Assembly: GCA_018433525.1 (NCBI GenBank)
Contig: JAHDRA010000048.1
Coordinates: 1 to 46,823, forward strand
Direction: 5' to 3'
Origin: Paludibacteraceae bacterium
GTDB lineage: Bacteria; Bacteroidota; Bacteroidia; Bacteroidales; Paludibacteraceae
DNA length: 46,823 nt
This document shows positions 25,219 to 35,119 of this stretch, one piece after another. Under the pieces are notes generated by a model that was not told the origin of the DNA, did no database searches, and saw nothing but the letters and a program-made list of their open reading frames with translations. The translations under genes and the position numbers were made by a program. Position 1 is the stretch's first letter. Every line of letters starts with the position of its first letter.

Positions 25219-27165
25219 ATGTTTCTAAAGCCGATAATAAAACATCGCAAAGGAGCAAACGGGAAAGACGAAAGATACGTTTATTTCCGTTTGAGTGAAT
25301 CCTACAGAGATAGTCGGGGAAAGGTTCACCAGCGTATGATCATGGGACTTGGAGAACTTTTGGAACTACCCAAACAATCACAACTGGACAAATTGATTGA
25401 AGTGCTCAATGAGATGGTACTTCACCATCAACTGCCACTTTGTGAGGATAGCGCCGTGATGGACATTGCCCACAAAGTATACGAAGAACTGAAGCGGCTC
25501 AACCGGATCGGGGAGATTAAGCGTGTGGAGGAAGACCGCCAAAAACATTTACGGGAGCAGCCGGCAAGGGAAAATAATTCTTCGTTGATTTCTGATTATC
25601 TCACCATAGATGCAGACAGCATAAAGAATCTTCACGCACGCACCATTGGAGCAGAACAGGTATGTATCTCGACGCTCGAGAAGCTCAAGGTGAGGGATTT
25701 CCTCAAATCCAGAGGATGGAAAAAGCGGGATATCGATATAGCCCTTGTTCAGATCGCATGCCGTGCCGTTTATCCTTATTCGGAACTTCGCACCGTTAAG
25801 GTCTTACGCGACAATTCCGCCGTTTGCGAAATTGTCGGAATCGATCCCTTCACCATAACCAAAGATGACCTTTATCGAAGTGCCTACAACTTATACAGGC
25901 TGCATGAGGATTTGGAGCTGTGGCTTTATAACCGGACGCGATCACTTTTTGCCATGGATGACAAAATACTTCTTTTCGACCTTACCAACACTTATTTTGA
26001 AGGACGGATGTCAGCCTCTGAACTGTGTAGATATGGGCGAAGCAAGGAAAAACGTTCCGACTGTCCACTGGTAGCACTGGGAGCAGTGGTCAATACGGAG
26101 GGCATGCTTGTTCGCAGCCGGATATTCGAAGGAAATCGAGCCGACTGCAAAACCCTTCAGCAGATGATAGGCAGTCTGGAAGGTTCGACAACTTGCGATA
26201 CCCACAGTAAAATTGTAGTAATGGATGCCGGCATTTCCACCAAAGAAAACCTGGATTGGCTGAAAGCCCACCAATATAAATACATCACGGTAATGCGTTC
26301 AGCGGGAGTCAAGTACACCACGATAGACAACACCCGCAAAACGGTTACAGATAATAAGGGACAACAAATCGAACTGCAAAAAGTAAGGATAGAAGAGCTC
26401 TCCGATACGGTGCTATTGGTGGACAGCGAGTTGAAGACCCGCAAGGAACAAAGCATGTACAGACGGGCTTGCGGGGTTTATGAAGAGGGACTGAAAGCCA
26501 TTGAGTCCGGTATTTACCGAAAGGGTGGAACAAAAAAGAGAGACGCTGTCAATTTGCGTCTGGGACGCTTGAAGGAGAGAAGTTACGGCATTCACAACGA
26601 CTATGAAGTTACGTTTGAATATGATGAAAAGGACATCACACGAGCCATGAGTTGGAAAAAGAAAGAAGCCCGATCGCAGTTGACCGAAAGTTCACATGGC
26701 AAGTACCTGATAGCAACCAATATGGATGAGAATGAAGAGGAGAACATATGGCAGTTTTATAACGTAATTCGTACGGTAGAAGAAACTTTTCGTATTTTGA
26801 AAACGGATCTTGACATTCGTCCTGTATACCATAAGGGGGATGAGGGCATCAAGGCTCATCTTCATCTGGCGATATTGGCCTATTGGGTGGTCTCATCGGC
26901 ACAATATCAACTCAAGAAAAAGGGTATTGGTCACGAATGGAATGAGTTGGTACGGGTAATGAAAACGCAGGTTGTGGTAACCACGCGAGCCACACGGAAT
27001 GATGGTGCACGGATAGAAATACGACAATGTACAGAACCGGAAGAAAAGCTCAATCAAATTCTGACTGCACTGGATATAAAAACACCTCTGATAAGAAGAA
27101 AAAAATTTGTGTGGCACCCAAAGGCTCCTCCTCAAAAAAACATCCACTCTCTTACTGGTACTTAG
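25219..27165 (+). CDS. IS1634-family (IS4-like) DDE transposase
   Basis: A 648-residue transposase that moves the surrounding IS. The first catalytic Asp lies in LLFDLTNTYFEGR, the second in VVMDAGISTKENLDWL, and the Glu in the helix NVIRTVEETFRILKTDLDIR, followed by PVYHKGDEGIKAHLHLAILA, which is typical of the IS1634 group. The frame is intact from the ATG at 25219 (MFLKPIIKHRKG). A longer frame would start with GTG inside the upstream hairpin. Codon use differs from the host genes. Confidence 0.92.
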   Translation: MFLKPIIKHRKGANGKDERYVYFRLSESYRDSRGKVHQRMIMGLGELLELPKQSQLDKLIEVLNEMVLHHQLPLCEDSAVMDIAHKVYEELKRLNRIGEIKRVEEDRQKHLREQPARENNSSLISDYLTIDADSIKNLHARTIGAEQVCISTLEKLKVRDFLKSRGWKKRDIDIALVQIACRAVYPYSELRTVKVLRDNSAVCEIVGIDPFTITKDDLYRSAYNLYRLHEDLELWLYNRTRSLFAMDDKILLFDLTNTYFEGRMSASELCRYGRSKEKRSDCPLVALGAVVNTEGMLVRSRIFEGNRADCKTLQQMIGSLEGSTTCDTHSKIVVMDAGISTKENLDWLKAHQYKYITVMRSAGVKYTTIDNTRKTVTDNKGQQIELQKVRIEELSDTVLLVDSELKTRKEQSMYRRACGVYEEGLKAIESGIYRKGGTKKRDAVNLRLGRLKERSYGIHNDYEVTFEYDEKDITRAMSWKKKEARSQLTESSHGKYLIATNMDENEEENIWQFYNVIRTVEETFRILKTDLDIRPVYHKGDEGIKAHLHLAILAYWVVSSAQYQLKKKGIGHEWNELVRVMKTQVVVTTRATRNDGARIEIRQCTEPEEKLNQILTALDIKTPLIRRKKFVWHPKAPPQKNIHSLTGT

Positions 27166-27175
27166 CTCCATAATA

Positions 27176-27193
27176 CCTGCAATGTGGGTTAAA
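27176..27193. repeat. Right terminal inverted repeat of the IS
   Basis: CCTGCAATGTGGGTTAAA, the exact reverse complement of the left end at 25012-25029. Confidence 0.9.
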
Positions 27194-27199
27194 AATGAA

Positions 27200-27236
27200 T
27201 AAAAAAAAAGGAGAAAACCCTAAATAATTTTCTCCT
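27200..27236 (-). terminator. Terminator of the 409-residue TPR gene
   Basis: Read leftward, AGGAGAAAA pairs with TTTTCTCCT (27209-27217 with 27228-27236), followed by a run of about nine T. Confidence 0.85.
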
Positions 27237-27268
27237 ATATATAGATAATTGTATAAAAATTGATTTTA

Positions 27269-28498
27269 TCATTGATTTTCCATAGCTCTTATTTCTTCAT
27301 CAATAGCTTCAAATTCCTTATCCATTTGCAAACGATAATACAAGGTACGCAAAGTACGTTTGTATTCTATTTCGTTGGGATTCAATTCTTTTGCTTTCTG
27401 AAAATAAGGAATTGATTCTTTAAAGACATTATTTGCTTTCTCTTTTTCCTGGTTAAACAATTTCACATCCTTAATATCATTGGCAACTTCCAACATTTTA
27501 ATGGCTTTGTTGTAGTACAATCGGCCTATGCCGGCATACGCTTCAGCTAAATTGGGATCTAATTCGATTGCTTTGTTAAAAGCTGAAATTGCTTCATCGT
27601 AATTCCCCAAATTTTCTTCCAGATTCCCCTTTACAAAATAATATTGTGCAATGTTCGGATCGCGTTTGATAGCATCATTAAGATATGCCAAAGCATCCTG
27701 TATTTTACCACTATAAATATAATGATTGATAAGATTTTGTAAAAACCATAATTCAGAAGGAAACTTTTCTAACCCTTCCTTGAGCGTTTCAACATATTTA
27801 ATAGTATCATTGGTAGTTCTATATTCATCTGCCAACAGTTCATATACATTTAAGGTTTCATAATTTTTATGTTTCAAATCTTCGTAAAGGCTGATGGCTT
27901 TATCATGATAACCTGCGTTAGTAGCGGAGAGGGCTGCAAAATATTGTATCATATAGTAAGTAGAATCAATCACAATTTCATCCTTTAGGTAAGGCAAAGT
28001 TGGAATTTCAAGATAAGTTTCAAATACCTTTAATGCTCCTTCATAGTCTTTCTTTTCATAAAGGTATGCACCATAGCCGATTAAATTGGGCTGTAAGGTA
28101 TAGTATTCCTTAATTTTTGTTTTGATATCTTTCAAAAATTTTGGTTTTACTTTACCTTTTGCATCGGGGAGTTGATCCAATTCGGCAGCCTTTTTGAAAT
28201 AATTGTACGATTCCAAAATGGCTTGTCCTTTAGCGTCAGCATCGTATTTTTGATTGAGAATCAATTTCTGATACCAATAATCGTTTTCTTTATATCCAAT
28301 TAATCCGGCAACATACCAAGTGTTGGGATCATTTTTTGTTATAGAATCGTTCAAAGCAGCTTGAATGGCTTCACGAGCTCCTGCAAAATCTGGATTTTCC
28401 ATCAATGCTTTGTTTTTCGCTTTTGACACATTGCTCTTTTGAGCATAAGTGAAGGTGAAACTTAGCACCAAAAAGAAAGATAAAATGATTTTTTTCAT
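27269..28498 (-). CDS. Exported tetratricopeptide repeat protein
   Basis: A 409-residue protein with a signal peptide (MKKIILSFFLVLSFTFTYA-Q), so probably periplasmic. It consists of helical repeats, with clear TPRs at about residues 285-330 (AQYYFVKGNLEENLGNYDEA, AEAYAGIGRLYYNKAIKMLE) and weaker ones before and after. Partner and role are unknown. It lies downstream of gyrA on the same strand with a 170-base gap containing a strong hairpin, so it is probably transcribed on its own. Confidence 0.85.
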   Translation of the reverse strand: MKKIILSFFLVLSFTFTYAQKSNVSKAKNKALMENPDFAGAREAIQAALNDSITKNDPNTWYVAGLIGYKENDYWYQKLILNQKYDADAKGQAILESYNYFKKAAELDQLPDAKGKVKPKFLKDIKTKIKEYYTLQPNLIGYGAYLYEKKDYEGALKVFETYLEIPTLPYLKDEIVIDSTYYMIQYFAALSATNAGYHDKAISLYEDLKHKNYETLNVYELLADEYRTTNDTIKYVETLKEGLEKFPSELWFLQNLINHYIYSGKIQDALAYLNDAIKRDPNIAQYYFVKGNLEENLGNYDEAISAFNKAIELDPNLAEAYAGIGRLYYNKAIKMLEVANDIKDVKLFNQEKEKANNVFKESIPYFQKAKELNPNEIEYKRTLRTLYYRLQMDKEFEAIDEEIRAMENQ

Positions 28499-28546
28499 AC
28501 TTTTATTATTAAATTTTTTTACAATAAAATTTTACTCTTCCTATTG

Positions 28547-28591
28547 ATTTACTGCAAGTTGATTGACAAATAAAATCAACTTGCAGTAAAT
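28547..28591. terminator. Long perfect hairpin downstream of gyrA
   Basis: Arms 28547-28564 and 28574-28591 are perfectly complementary over 18 bases with a 9-base loop (core TACTGCAAGTTGATT). It sits between the gyrA stop and the TPR start. No T run follows it in the direction of gyrA; the T-rich side faces the other way. It may still end gyrA transcription, or serve as a processing or binding site. Confidence 0.6.
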
Positions 28592-28667
28592 ATTTATTTT
28601 TTAAAAAAATATTTTTTTCAGGGCATAAAATTACAATGCAAATTATTGTTTTCCAAATATTTTTTAA

Positions 28668-31205
28668 TTAATTTTCATTTGGTTCGTTATTTTCCGCTAA
28701 TTCGGTTTCTATTATTTCTTCGTCAACAATTTCTTCTACCGGTTCGGAATCTACTTTGCAAACGGAAGCAATCTCATCATTGCGTTTTTCCAAGTTAATC
28801 AAACGGACACCCTGAGTGGCACGACCAATAACCGGAATATCTGCAACTTTCAGTCGAATGGCAATTCCAGATTTGTTGATAATCATTAAATCGTTGTCAT
28901 CGGTAACATTCTTAATGGCAACCAATTTTCCTGTTTTTTCGGTGATATTCATCGTTTTTACGCCTTTTCCACCTCTGTTGGTAATGCGGTAAATTGGTTC
29001 TCCATTTTCGTCATCCAGTAAAGTTCGTTTTCCGTAACCTTGTTCAGATACGACCAGAATGTTGGTGTTGTCTTCCTTGTTAACACAAATCATGCCAACA
29101 ACTTCATCTTTTTCATCGTCGAGTTTCATGCCGCGAACGCCGGTAGAAACACGTCCCATTTCCGGCACGGTTGATTCATGGAACCGAATGGCACGGCCGT
29201 TGCGGTTAGCCATTAAAATTTCCGAATTTCCATCGGTCAACCTAACTTGAATAACCTCATCATCTTCGCGAATATTAATGGCTGTTACTCCATTTTGGCG
29301 AGGATGAGAGTAGGCTTCCAGTGAGGTTTTTTTAATTGTTCCCTTTTTGGTGCAGAAAACCAGGTAATGTGAGCTGTTGTAGTCGGGATCCGTTAAGCCG
29401 GTTACGCGGATAAATGCTGTAACTTTATCGTCTCCGTCGATATTCAGAAGATTTTGAATGGCTCGCCCTTTTGAGCTTTTGCTGCCTTCGGGAATTTCAT
29501 ACACTTTCAGCCAGTAGCATTTGCCTTTTTGCGTGAAAAACAACATGGTGTTGTGCATTGAAGCAGGATAAATGTGTTCGATAAAATCTTCGTCTCTCGA
29601 ATCGCTGCCTTTTGAACCGATGCCGCCACGTCCCTGTGTCCTGAATTCGCTAAGTGGAGTTCTTTTGATGTATCCCAAATGAGAAATAGTAATAATCATT
29701 TCATCATTCGAATAGAAATCTTCCGGATTGAATTCTTCTGAAGAATAAACAATTTCGGTACGACGGTTATCACCATATTTTGCTTTTATTTCCAACAGTT
29801 CATCCTTTATGATTTGCATACGAAGTTCTATTTTATCGAGAATTTCCTTCAAATGAGCAATCAATGCAAGGATTTCCTGATATTCGGCACGAAGTTTTTC
29901 CTGTTCCATCCCGGTAAGTTGACGCAGTCTCATTTCTACAATAGCGCGAGCTTGAATTTCGGTAAGGTTGAAGCGGCTCATTAAATTGGAGCGTGCTTCG
30001 TCAGGAGTTTTAGAATTGCGGATTATTTGAATGGCTTCGTCCAGATTATCGAGGATAATCATGAATCCTTCGAGTAGGTGTGCTCTTTTTTCGGCTTCGG
30101 CCAGTTCAAATTTGGTTCGACGAATAACAACATCGTGCCGATGTTCAACAAAGTAGTGAATCAAATCCTTGATATTCAACATGTGCGGTCTGCCATGAAC
30201 CAAAGCAATGTTGTTGACATTGAAAGTTGATTGTAAGGCTGTCAGCTTGTAAAGTTTGTTAAGCACCACATTGGAATTGGCATCGCGTTTAACTTCAATA
30301 ACGATGCGCATTCCTTCACGGTCGGATTCGTCGTTGATATGTGAAATTCCTTCAATCTTTTTTTCTTCTACCAGATTGGCAATGGTTTTTATCAATTCCA
30401 CCTTGTTAACCTGATAAGGTATTTCTTTAACCACAATTTTTTCACGTCCAGAGGCTTCTGTTTCTATTTCAACTTTGGAGCGGATGACGATGCGGCCTCG
30501 TCCGGTTTCAAAAGCTTCCTTTACTCCGGCATAACCATAAATAATTCCGCCGGTAGGGAAATCGGGAGCTTTGATAAATTTTGTCAATTCCTGAATGGAA
30601 ATATCGTTGTTGTCGATATAGGCAACTATGGCATCTACGGTTTCCGATAAATTGTGAGGCGCCATGTTGGTAGCCATACCGACGGCAATCCCCGAAGAAC
30701 CGTTGACAATTAAGTTGGGTAAACGTGAGGGAAGAACCACCGGTTCTTTTAAAGTTTCGTCAAAATTTGGCTGAAAATCAACAGTGTCTTTATCAATATC
30801 GGCCAGCATTTCTTCGGCAATTTTTTGCAGACGGGCTTCTGTGTAACGCATGGCAGCGGGACTATCACCATCTACCGAACCAAAATTTCCCTGACCATCT
30901 ACCAGTGGATAACGCATTGACCAAGGTTGAGCCAGTCGGACCAATGTTCCATAAATCGAAGAATCGCCGTGCGGATGATATTTTCCCATCACTTCACCCA
31001 CAATTCTTGCACATTTTTTATAAGGTTTATCGGGAGTGTTGCCCAATTCGTTCATTCCGAAAAGCACACGCCGGTGTACCGGCTTAAAACCATCGCGAAC
31101 ATCAGGTAAAGCTCTGGATACAATTACCGACATGGAATAATCAATGTACGAAGATTTCATTTCTTCGTCAATGTTCACTTTAATAATTCTTTCTTGTTCA
31201 ATCAT
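28668..31205 (-). CDS. gyrA: DNA gyrase subunit A
   Basis: An 845-residue breakage-rejoining subunit of gyrase, which introduces negative supercoils with GyrB. The catalytic tyrosine is Tyr121 in [11 protein letters not shown]. The quinolone region reads [20 protein letters not shown] (residues 74-93), with Gly86 at the place of E. coli Asp87. The C-terminal half has the blades of the DNA-wrapping beta-pinwheel with the GyrA box-like [10 protein letters not shown]. An acidic tail ([20 protein letters not shown]) ends the protein. ATG at 31205. Confidence 0.98.
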   Translation of the reverse strand: MIEQERIIKVNIDEEMKSSYIDYSMSVIVSRALPDVRDGFKPVHRRVLFGMNELGNTPDKPYKKCARIVGEVMGKYHPHGDSSIYGTLVRLAQPWSMRYPLVDGQGNFGSVDGDSPAAMRYTEARLQKIAEEMLADIDKDTVDFQPNFDETLKEPVVLPSRLPNLIVNGSSGIAVGMATNMAPHNLSETVDAIVAYIDNNDISIQELTKFIKAPDFPTGGIIYGYAGVKEAFETGRGRIVIRSKVEIETEASGREKIVVKEIPYQVNKVELIKTIANLVEEKKIEGISHINDESDREGMRIVIEVKRDANSNVVLNKLYKLTALQSTFNVNNIALVHGRPHMLNIKDLIHYFVEHRHDVVIRRTKFELAEAEKRAHLLEGFMIILDNLDEAIQIIRNSKTPDEARSNLMSRFNLTEIQARAIVEMRLRQLTGMEQEKLRAEYQEILALIAHLKEILDKIELRMQIIKDELLEIKAKYGDNRRTEIVYSSEEFNPEDFYSNDEMIITISHLGYIKRTPLSEFRTQGRGGIGSKGSDSRDEDFIEHIYPASMHNTMLFFTQKGKCYWLKVYEIPEGSKSSKGRAIQNLLNIDGDDKVTAFIRVTGLTDPDYNSSHYLVFCTKKGTIKKTSLEAYSHPRQNGVTAINIREDDEVIQVRLTDGNSEILMANRNGRAIRFHESTVPEMGRVSTGVRGMKLDDEKDEVVGMICVNKEDNTNILVVSEQGYGKRTLLDDENGEPIYRITNRGGKGVKTMNITEKTGKLVAIKNVTDDNDLMIINKSGIAIRLKVADIPVIGRATQGVRLINLEKRNDEIASVCKVDSEPVEEIVDEEIIETELAENNEPNEN

Positions 31206-31412
31206 CTATGCAATTTTTTATTTTTATCGAAAAATTGCTCTAAATTACTACTTTTTACTCAATTGGACAAGATTTTTTACGATTATTTTTTATGTTATTG
31301 ATAGATATTTAATTGAAAATGAGGATTAAATTTCATTTTGGAAAATTTTTGAATTTTTTAACGAATAGTTGTTAATCAGTTTGCTAACGTTAATAAAAAA
31401 GAGCTGAGGAAT

Positions 31413-31450
31413 AAAAAAGACGAAAACACCATTTTGAAAATGTTTCCGTC
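31413..31450 (-). terminator. Terminator of the DoxX gene
   Basis: Read leftward, GACGGAAACA pairs with TGTTTTCGTC around a nested CATTTT/AAAATG stem, followed by six T. Confidence 0.85.
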
Positions 31451-31485
31451 ATAATAGGACTGAAAGAAATGAAAATGAATCCGAT

Positions 31486-31923
31486 TTATTTTTTCTTCGT
31501 CAGATGTTTTGCGAGAAGATAATCTACCGAATATTTCCCTGCACCGAAAAATAACAATGCAACATAAAGAAAAAGGTAAAGAAACGCGATTTCTTTGACG
31601 GAAAACGGATCGTTGGCATGAACCATAAATGCAGCTACGGCCATGCCAAACATGGGAGGAATGGCAGCTAATCGGGTAAAAATGCCAAAAATGATTAACA
31701 GGGAACAACCTACTTCAGCCAAAATGATTAATATCAGCGAAGTAGAAGCTCCAATTCCCAAAGGATCGGGGAAAAAAGCTTTCAGCATTTCAAAATTAGT
31801 TATTTTTTGCAAGCCATGTGTCAACATGAATATGCCAATTATCAGCCTGAAAATCAATAAGCCGATATTGGTGAAAGTTTCCTGATTACCAATAATTTTT
31901 TGTATTTTGTTTGTGGTTTCCAT
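31486..31923 (-). CDS. DoxX family membrane protein
   Basis: A 145-residue protein with four membrane helices. The DoxX signature is seen in GLLIFRLIIGIFMLTHGLQK and the later SLILIILAEVGCSLLIIFGI. The family is linked to redox and thiol-stress functions in some bacteria, but this member's role is unknown. ATG at 31923 gives the usual DoxX start; the longer frame adds 12 residues without support. ispE lies 59 bases upstream on the same strand. Confidence 0.88.
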   Translation of the reverse strand: METTNKIQKIIGNQETFTNIGLLIFRLIIGIFMLTHGLQKITNFEMLKAFFPDPLGIGASTSLILIILAEVGCSLLIIFGIFTRLAAIPPMFGMAVAAFMVHANDPFSVKEIAFLYLFLYVALLFFGAGKYSVDYLLAKHLTKKK

Positions 31924-31982
31924 ATTTGAATTAATTAAATTGTTTACCAGTAACAACAAACAAGTTAAGAAAATGTTTTTCT

Positions 31983-32801
31983 TTAGCTCAGTGGAACTAT
32001 CGAAAAGAAATAATTATCGAAATAGCCATTGCGGACAGGCCGATCGTAAAAAATGCCGTAAACGGCCGATCCAGAACCTGACATGGAAGCATAAACGGCG
32101 CCTGTTTCGTAGAGTTTTTGTTTTATTTCGGCTATCAGCGGATAACGTTTAAAAATCGATTCTTCGAAATCGTTTTTGATAAAATATTTCCATTCTTCAA
32201 TGGGTTTTTTCACCAGTTCCTGCAAGGGAAATTCCGGTTTTTTTGGCACCGTTTCGGCATAAGCGTTGGCAGTAGCGATGTGAATATCTGGTTTTACCAG
32301 CACCAAATAAAAGTTTTTCAACGAAAGTTTCAACGGATGAAATTTATCTCCTTTTCCCTGAGCAAAAACCGGCTGATTGTCGATAAAAAAAGGACAATCG
32401 GCGCCAAGTTTGGCAGCCAAATGTTTTAATTTTTCTCTGTCGATATCGAGTTGAAAAAGGTCGTTGAGTGTTTTCAGCATAAATGCAGCATCGGAAGAAC
32501 CACCGCCCAAGCCGGCACCCATAGGAATATTTTTTTCCAGAAAAATTTTTACCGGCGCTATTTTGTATTCATCTCGCAGTAGTTGCCATGCTTTTATAAC
32601 CAGATTGTTTTCCGGTTTGCCGTCAATGGACAAACCCTTTACAACAAATTGATTTTCGGCAGCTTTCGGAATAGGTTCAATTTTCAGATGGTCATAAACA
32701 TTGACTGGATAAAAAACTGTTTCGATGGAGTGATAGCCATTTGGCAGCAGGCCTGTAATGTTTAGGCCTATATTGATTTTGGCATTGGGATGGACAATCA
32801 T
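31983..32801 (-). CDS. ispE: 4-diphosphocytidyl-2-C-methyl-D-erythritol kinase
   Basis: A 272-residue GHMP kinase that phosphorylates CDP-ME in the non-mevalonate isoprenoid pathway. The start AKINIGLNITGLLPNGYHSI (residues 7-26) and the ATP-binding PMGAGLGGGSSDAAFML (about 90-106) are diagnostic. GADCPFFIDNQP and the C-terminal SMSGSGSAVYGIF complete the GHMP motifs. ATG at 32801. Downstream lies the DoxX gene. Confidence 0.96.
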   Translation of the reverse strand: MIVHPNAKINIGLNITGLLPNGYHSIETVFYPVNVYDHLKIEPIPKAAENQFVVKGLSIDGKPENNLVIKAWQLLRDEYKIAPVKIFLEKNIPMGAGLGGGSSDAAFMLKTLNDLFQLDIDREKLKHLAAKLGADCPFFIDNQPVFAQGKGDKFHPLKLSLKNFYLVLVKPDIHIATANAYAETVPKKPEFPLQELVKKPIEEWKYFIKNDFEESIFKRYPLIAEIKQKLYETGAVYASMSGSGSAVYGIFYDRPVRNGYFDNYFFSIVPLS

Positions 32802-33144
32802 AAGAATCGGTAAAATTTTATTTGTGGGGTTGTAAAAGTAGTAAATTTTTTGATTTCAATTTTTTCTATGACAAAAAATTTTTGTTCAAATAATCTCATA
32901 CTGTTTTTTATTGTTGTTTGAAGTTGTAAATAGCAAATTTTAACGAAATTATAAAATTTCGACTTTTGTCAAAGTTAAGTTTATGAAGTAGTTTACAGTT
33001 TTCTTAATTGAAACAATAATAGTAAATTTGCATTTCCTAAAACTTTTAGCGCAAACTCGAATTTTTCCTAATAAATTTTTTCTGAAAACATTGATTATCT
33101 GTAAACTATATTAAATCTTTGAAATAAACAACAGAAAATAAAAT
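32802..33144. other. Divergent intergenic region of ispE and the sugar-nucleotide operon
   Basis: These 343 AT-rich bases hold no gene. A rightward TAAATTTG box lies at 33023-33030. Toward ispE only a degenerate TACTTTTA is seen near 32835. No further structure is apparent. Confidence 0.6.
33023..33030 (+). promoter_or_regulatory. Promoter -10-like box of the sugar-nucleotide operon
   Basis: TAAATTTG fits TAnnTTTG. It would give a leader of about 110 nt before the nucleotidyltransferase ATG. No TTTG at the normal distance. Confidence 0.6.
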
Positions 33145-34050
33145 ATGAAACCAACTTTATTAATTTTAGCAGCCGGAATGGGCAGCCGTTATGGCGGATT
33201 GAAGCAATTGGATGGGCTTGGCCCCAATGGAGAAACCATTATGGATTATTCCATTTATGATGCGATACAGGCAGGATTTGGAAAGGTAGTGTTCGTGATT
33301 CGAAAAAGTTTTGAAAAGGAATTTAATGAATTGATTGTCAGTAAATTCAAGAATTTAATTGATGTTGAGTTGGTATTTCAGGAACTCGACAAAGTGCCAG
33401 AAGGATGTACTTATTCTCCCGAACGCGAAAAACCTTGGGGAACAAATCATGCACTGCTGATGGCAAAGGACGTTATTCACGAACCTTTTGGCGTAATCAA
33501 CGCCGATGATTTTTATGGTCGTGAGTCGTATTTTATTTTGGCCGATTTTCTGCGCAGCGTAGAAAATAAAAAGAATGAATATTGCATGATTGGTTATCGA
33601 GTAGGTAACACGCTTTCGGAAAGTGGCCCGGTGAGCAGAGGAATATGTGTGGCTGACGAAAACAATTTTTTAAAGGACGTGGTGGAAAGAACGCATATTG
33701 TGGAAAAGGGAGGTACAATAATTTATTTGGATGAAAACGGAAAGGAAGTTGCCATTCATCCCAATGTACCCGTATCAATGAATATGTGGGGTTTTACTCC
33801 CGATTATTTCGACTATTCTTGGGAAGCTTTCAAGAAATTTTTAGCTGAAAATGGTCAAAATGTTAAAGCCGAATTTTATATCCCGACGGTTGTCAATCAA
33901 TTGATACACGAAAATAAAGTTACCTGCAAAATTTTGGATACGCCTTCCAAGTGGTTTGGTGTAACATATTCCAATGACAGACCGCAGACAGTTTTAAAAA
34001 TCAATGAATTAATCCGTAAAGGAGTATATCCAGAAAAATTATTCAAATAA
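33145..34050 (+). CDS. Sugar nucleotidyltransferase-like protein
   Basis: A 301-residue protein of the nucleotidyltransferase fold. The N-terminal signature LILAAGMGSRYGGLKQLDGL (residues 5-24) binds the nucleotide triphosphate, and VINADDFYGRESY has the metal-binding Asp. The exact sugar phosphate and nucleotide are not identifiable. It is the first gene of a tight three-gene operon with galE (9-base gap) and manA, consistent with hexose or mannose nucleotide supply. Confidence 0.85.
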   Translation: MKPTLLILAAGMGSRYGGLKQLDGLGPNGETIMDYSIYDAIQAGFGKVVFVIRKSFEKEFNELIVSKFKNLIDVELVFQELDKVPEGCTYSPEREKPWGTNHALLMAKDVIHEPFGVINADDFYGRESYFILADFLRSVENKKNEYCMIGYRVGNTLSESGPVSRGICVADENNFLKDVVERTHIVEKGGTIIYLDENGKEVAIHPNVPVSMNMWGFTPDYFDYSWEAFKKFLAENGQNVKAEFYIPTVVNQLIHENKVTCKILDTPSKWFGVTYSNDRPQTVLKINELIRKGVYPEKLFK

Positions 34051-34059
34051 ACAGACATC

Positions 34060-35097
34060 ATGAGTAAAGTTTTGGTTACCGGCGGAACCGGATATATTGG
34101 TTCGCATACTGTGGTTGAATTGCAACAGGAAGGACATGAAGTTATTATTGTGGATAATCTTTTTAATTCCGATATTGAGGTTTTAAACGGAATCGAAAAA
34201 ATTACCGGTATTCGTCCCATATTCGAAAATATCGACTGTACGGATTATGTTGGCATGGATCGCATGTTTGAAAGACATAAGAATATAGACGCCATAATTC
34301 ATTTTGCAGCGTATAAAGCTGTAGGCGAGTCGGTTGAAAAGCCTTTGCTGTATTACAGGAATAATATTCTTTCTCTGATCAATTTATTGCAACTGATGCC
34401 GGTGCATAAAATCAAGCATTTGGTTTTTTCGTCTTCGTGCACCGTTTATGGACAGCCGGATATTTTGCCGGTAACGGAAAATTCACCTTTTAAGCCGGCA
34501 CTTTCTCCTTATGGCAATACCAAACAAATATGTGAAGAAATTATTCGCGATACCATTCATTCCAATTCATTCTATCATAGCATTGTTCTTCGATATTTCA
34601 ATCCGATTGGAGCGCATCCTTCGGCCGAAATTGGTGAATTGCCTAATGGCGTGCCCAATAATTTGCTCCCGTTTATTACTCAAACAGCTATCGGAATCAG
34701 GAAACAGTTGCTGGTTTATGGAAACGATTATAATACGCCTGATGGAACATGTATTCGCGACTACATCGATGTCGTTGATTTGGCAAAAGCACATGTTTCG
34801 GCTCTCAACCGCATGTTGAATCATCAGCAGAAAAACAATCTGGAAGTTTTCAATCTTGGAACGGGCAGAGGACTTTCGGTGCTGGAAATTATCAAAATGT
34901 TTGAGAAAGTTAATGGGGTCAAGGTACCTTATAAAATTGTGGGAAGACGGGAAGGTGATATAGAAAAAGTTTGGGCCGATCCGAGTTATGCCAATAAGGA
35001 ATTGGGTTGGAAAGCTCAGCGACCTTTGGAAGAAACGCTTCGCAGTGCATGGGAATGGGAGAAAAAACTGGCTGAACGTACCAAACAAAATGCTTGA
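34060..35097 (+). CDS. galE: UDP-glucose 4-epimerase
   Basis: A 345-residue short-chain dehydrogenase-type epimerase interconverting UDP-glucose and UDP-galactose. The NAD-binding GGTGYIGSHT is at residues 8-17, and the catalytic Tyr-x3-Lys is SPYGNTKQ (about 149-156). VLRYFNPIGAHPSAEIGE and GTCIRDYIDVVDLAKAH are GalE-specific blocks. Length is normal. Second gene of the operon. Confidence 0.95.
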   Translation: MSKVLVTGGTGYIGSHTVVELQQEGHEVIIVDNLFNSDIEVLNGIEKITGIRPIFENIDCTDYVGMDRMFERHKNIDAIIHFAAYKAVGESVEKPLLYYRNNILSLINLLQLMPVHKIKHLVFSSSCTVYGQPDILPVTENSPFKPALSPYGNTKQICEEIIRDTIHSNSFYHSIVLRYFNPIGAHPSAEIGELPNGVPNNLLPFITQTAIGIRKQLLVYGNDYNTPDGTCIRDYIDVVDLAKAHVSALNRMLNHQQKNNLEVFNLGTGRGLSVLEIIKMFEKVNGVKVPYKIVGRREGDIEKVWADPSYANKELGWKAQRPLEETLRSAWEWEKKLAERTKQNA

Positions 35098-35119
35098 TAA
35101 AAAATTTCATTCAATTAAA

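Larger units (their letters stand above)
25012..27193 (+). mobile_element. Complete insertion sequence, IS1634-like
   Basis: About 2.18 kb bounded by 18-base terminal inverted repeats (TTTAACCCACATTGCAGG and its complement) enclosing a single intact transposase gene. The interior has visibly higher GC and different codon use than the neighbours, which suggests recent arrival. No target-site duplication longer than 2 bases is evident beside the repeats. It lies between two convergent genes (folK and a TPR gene) and interrupts neither. Confidence 0.88.

Noticed and set aside
25006..27199. Target-site duplication of the insertion sequence
   Set aside because: Several possible borders were compared, but no identical flank longer than two bases was found.
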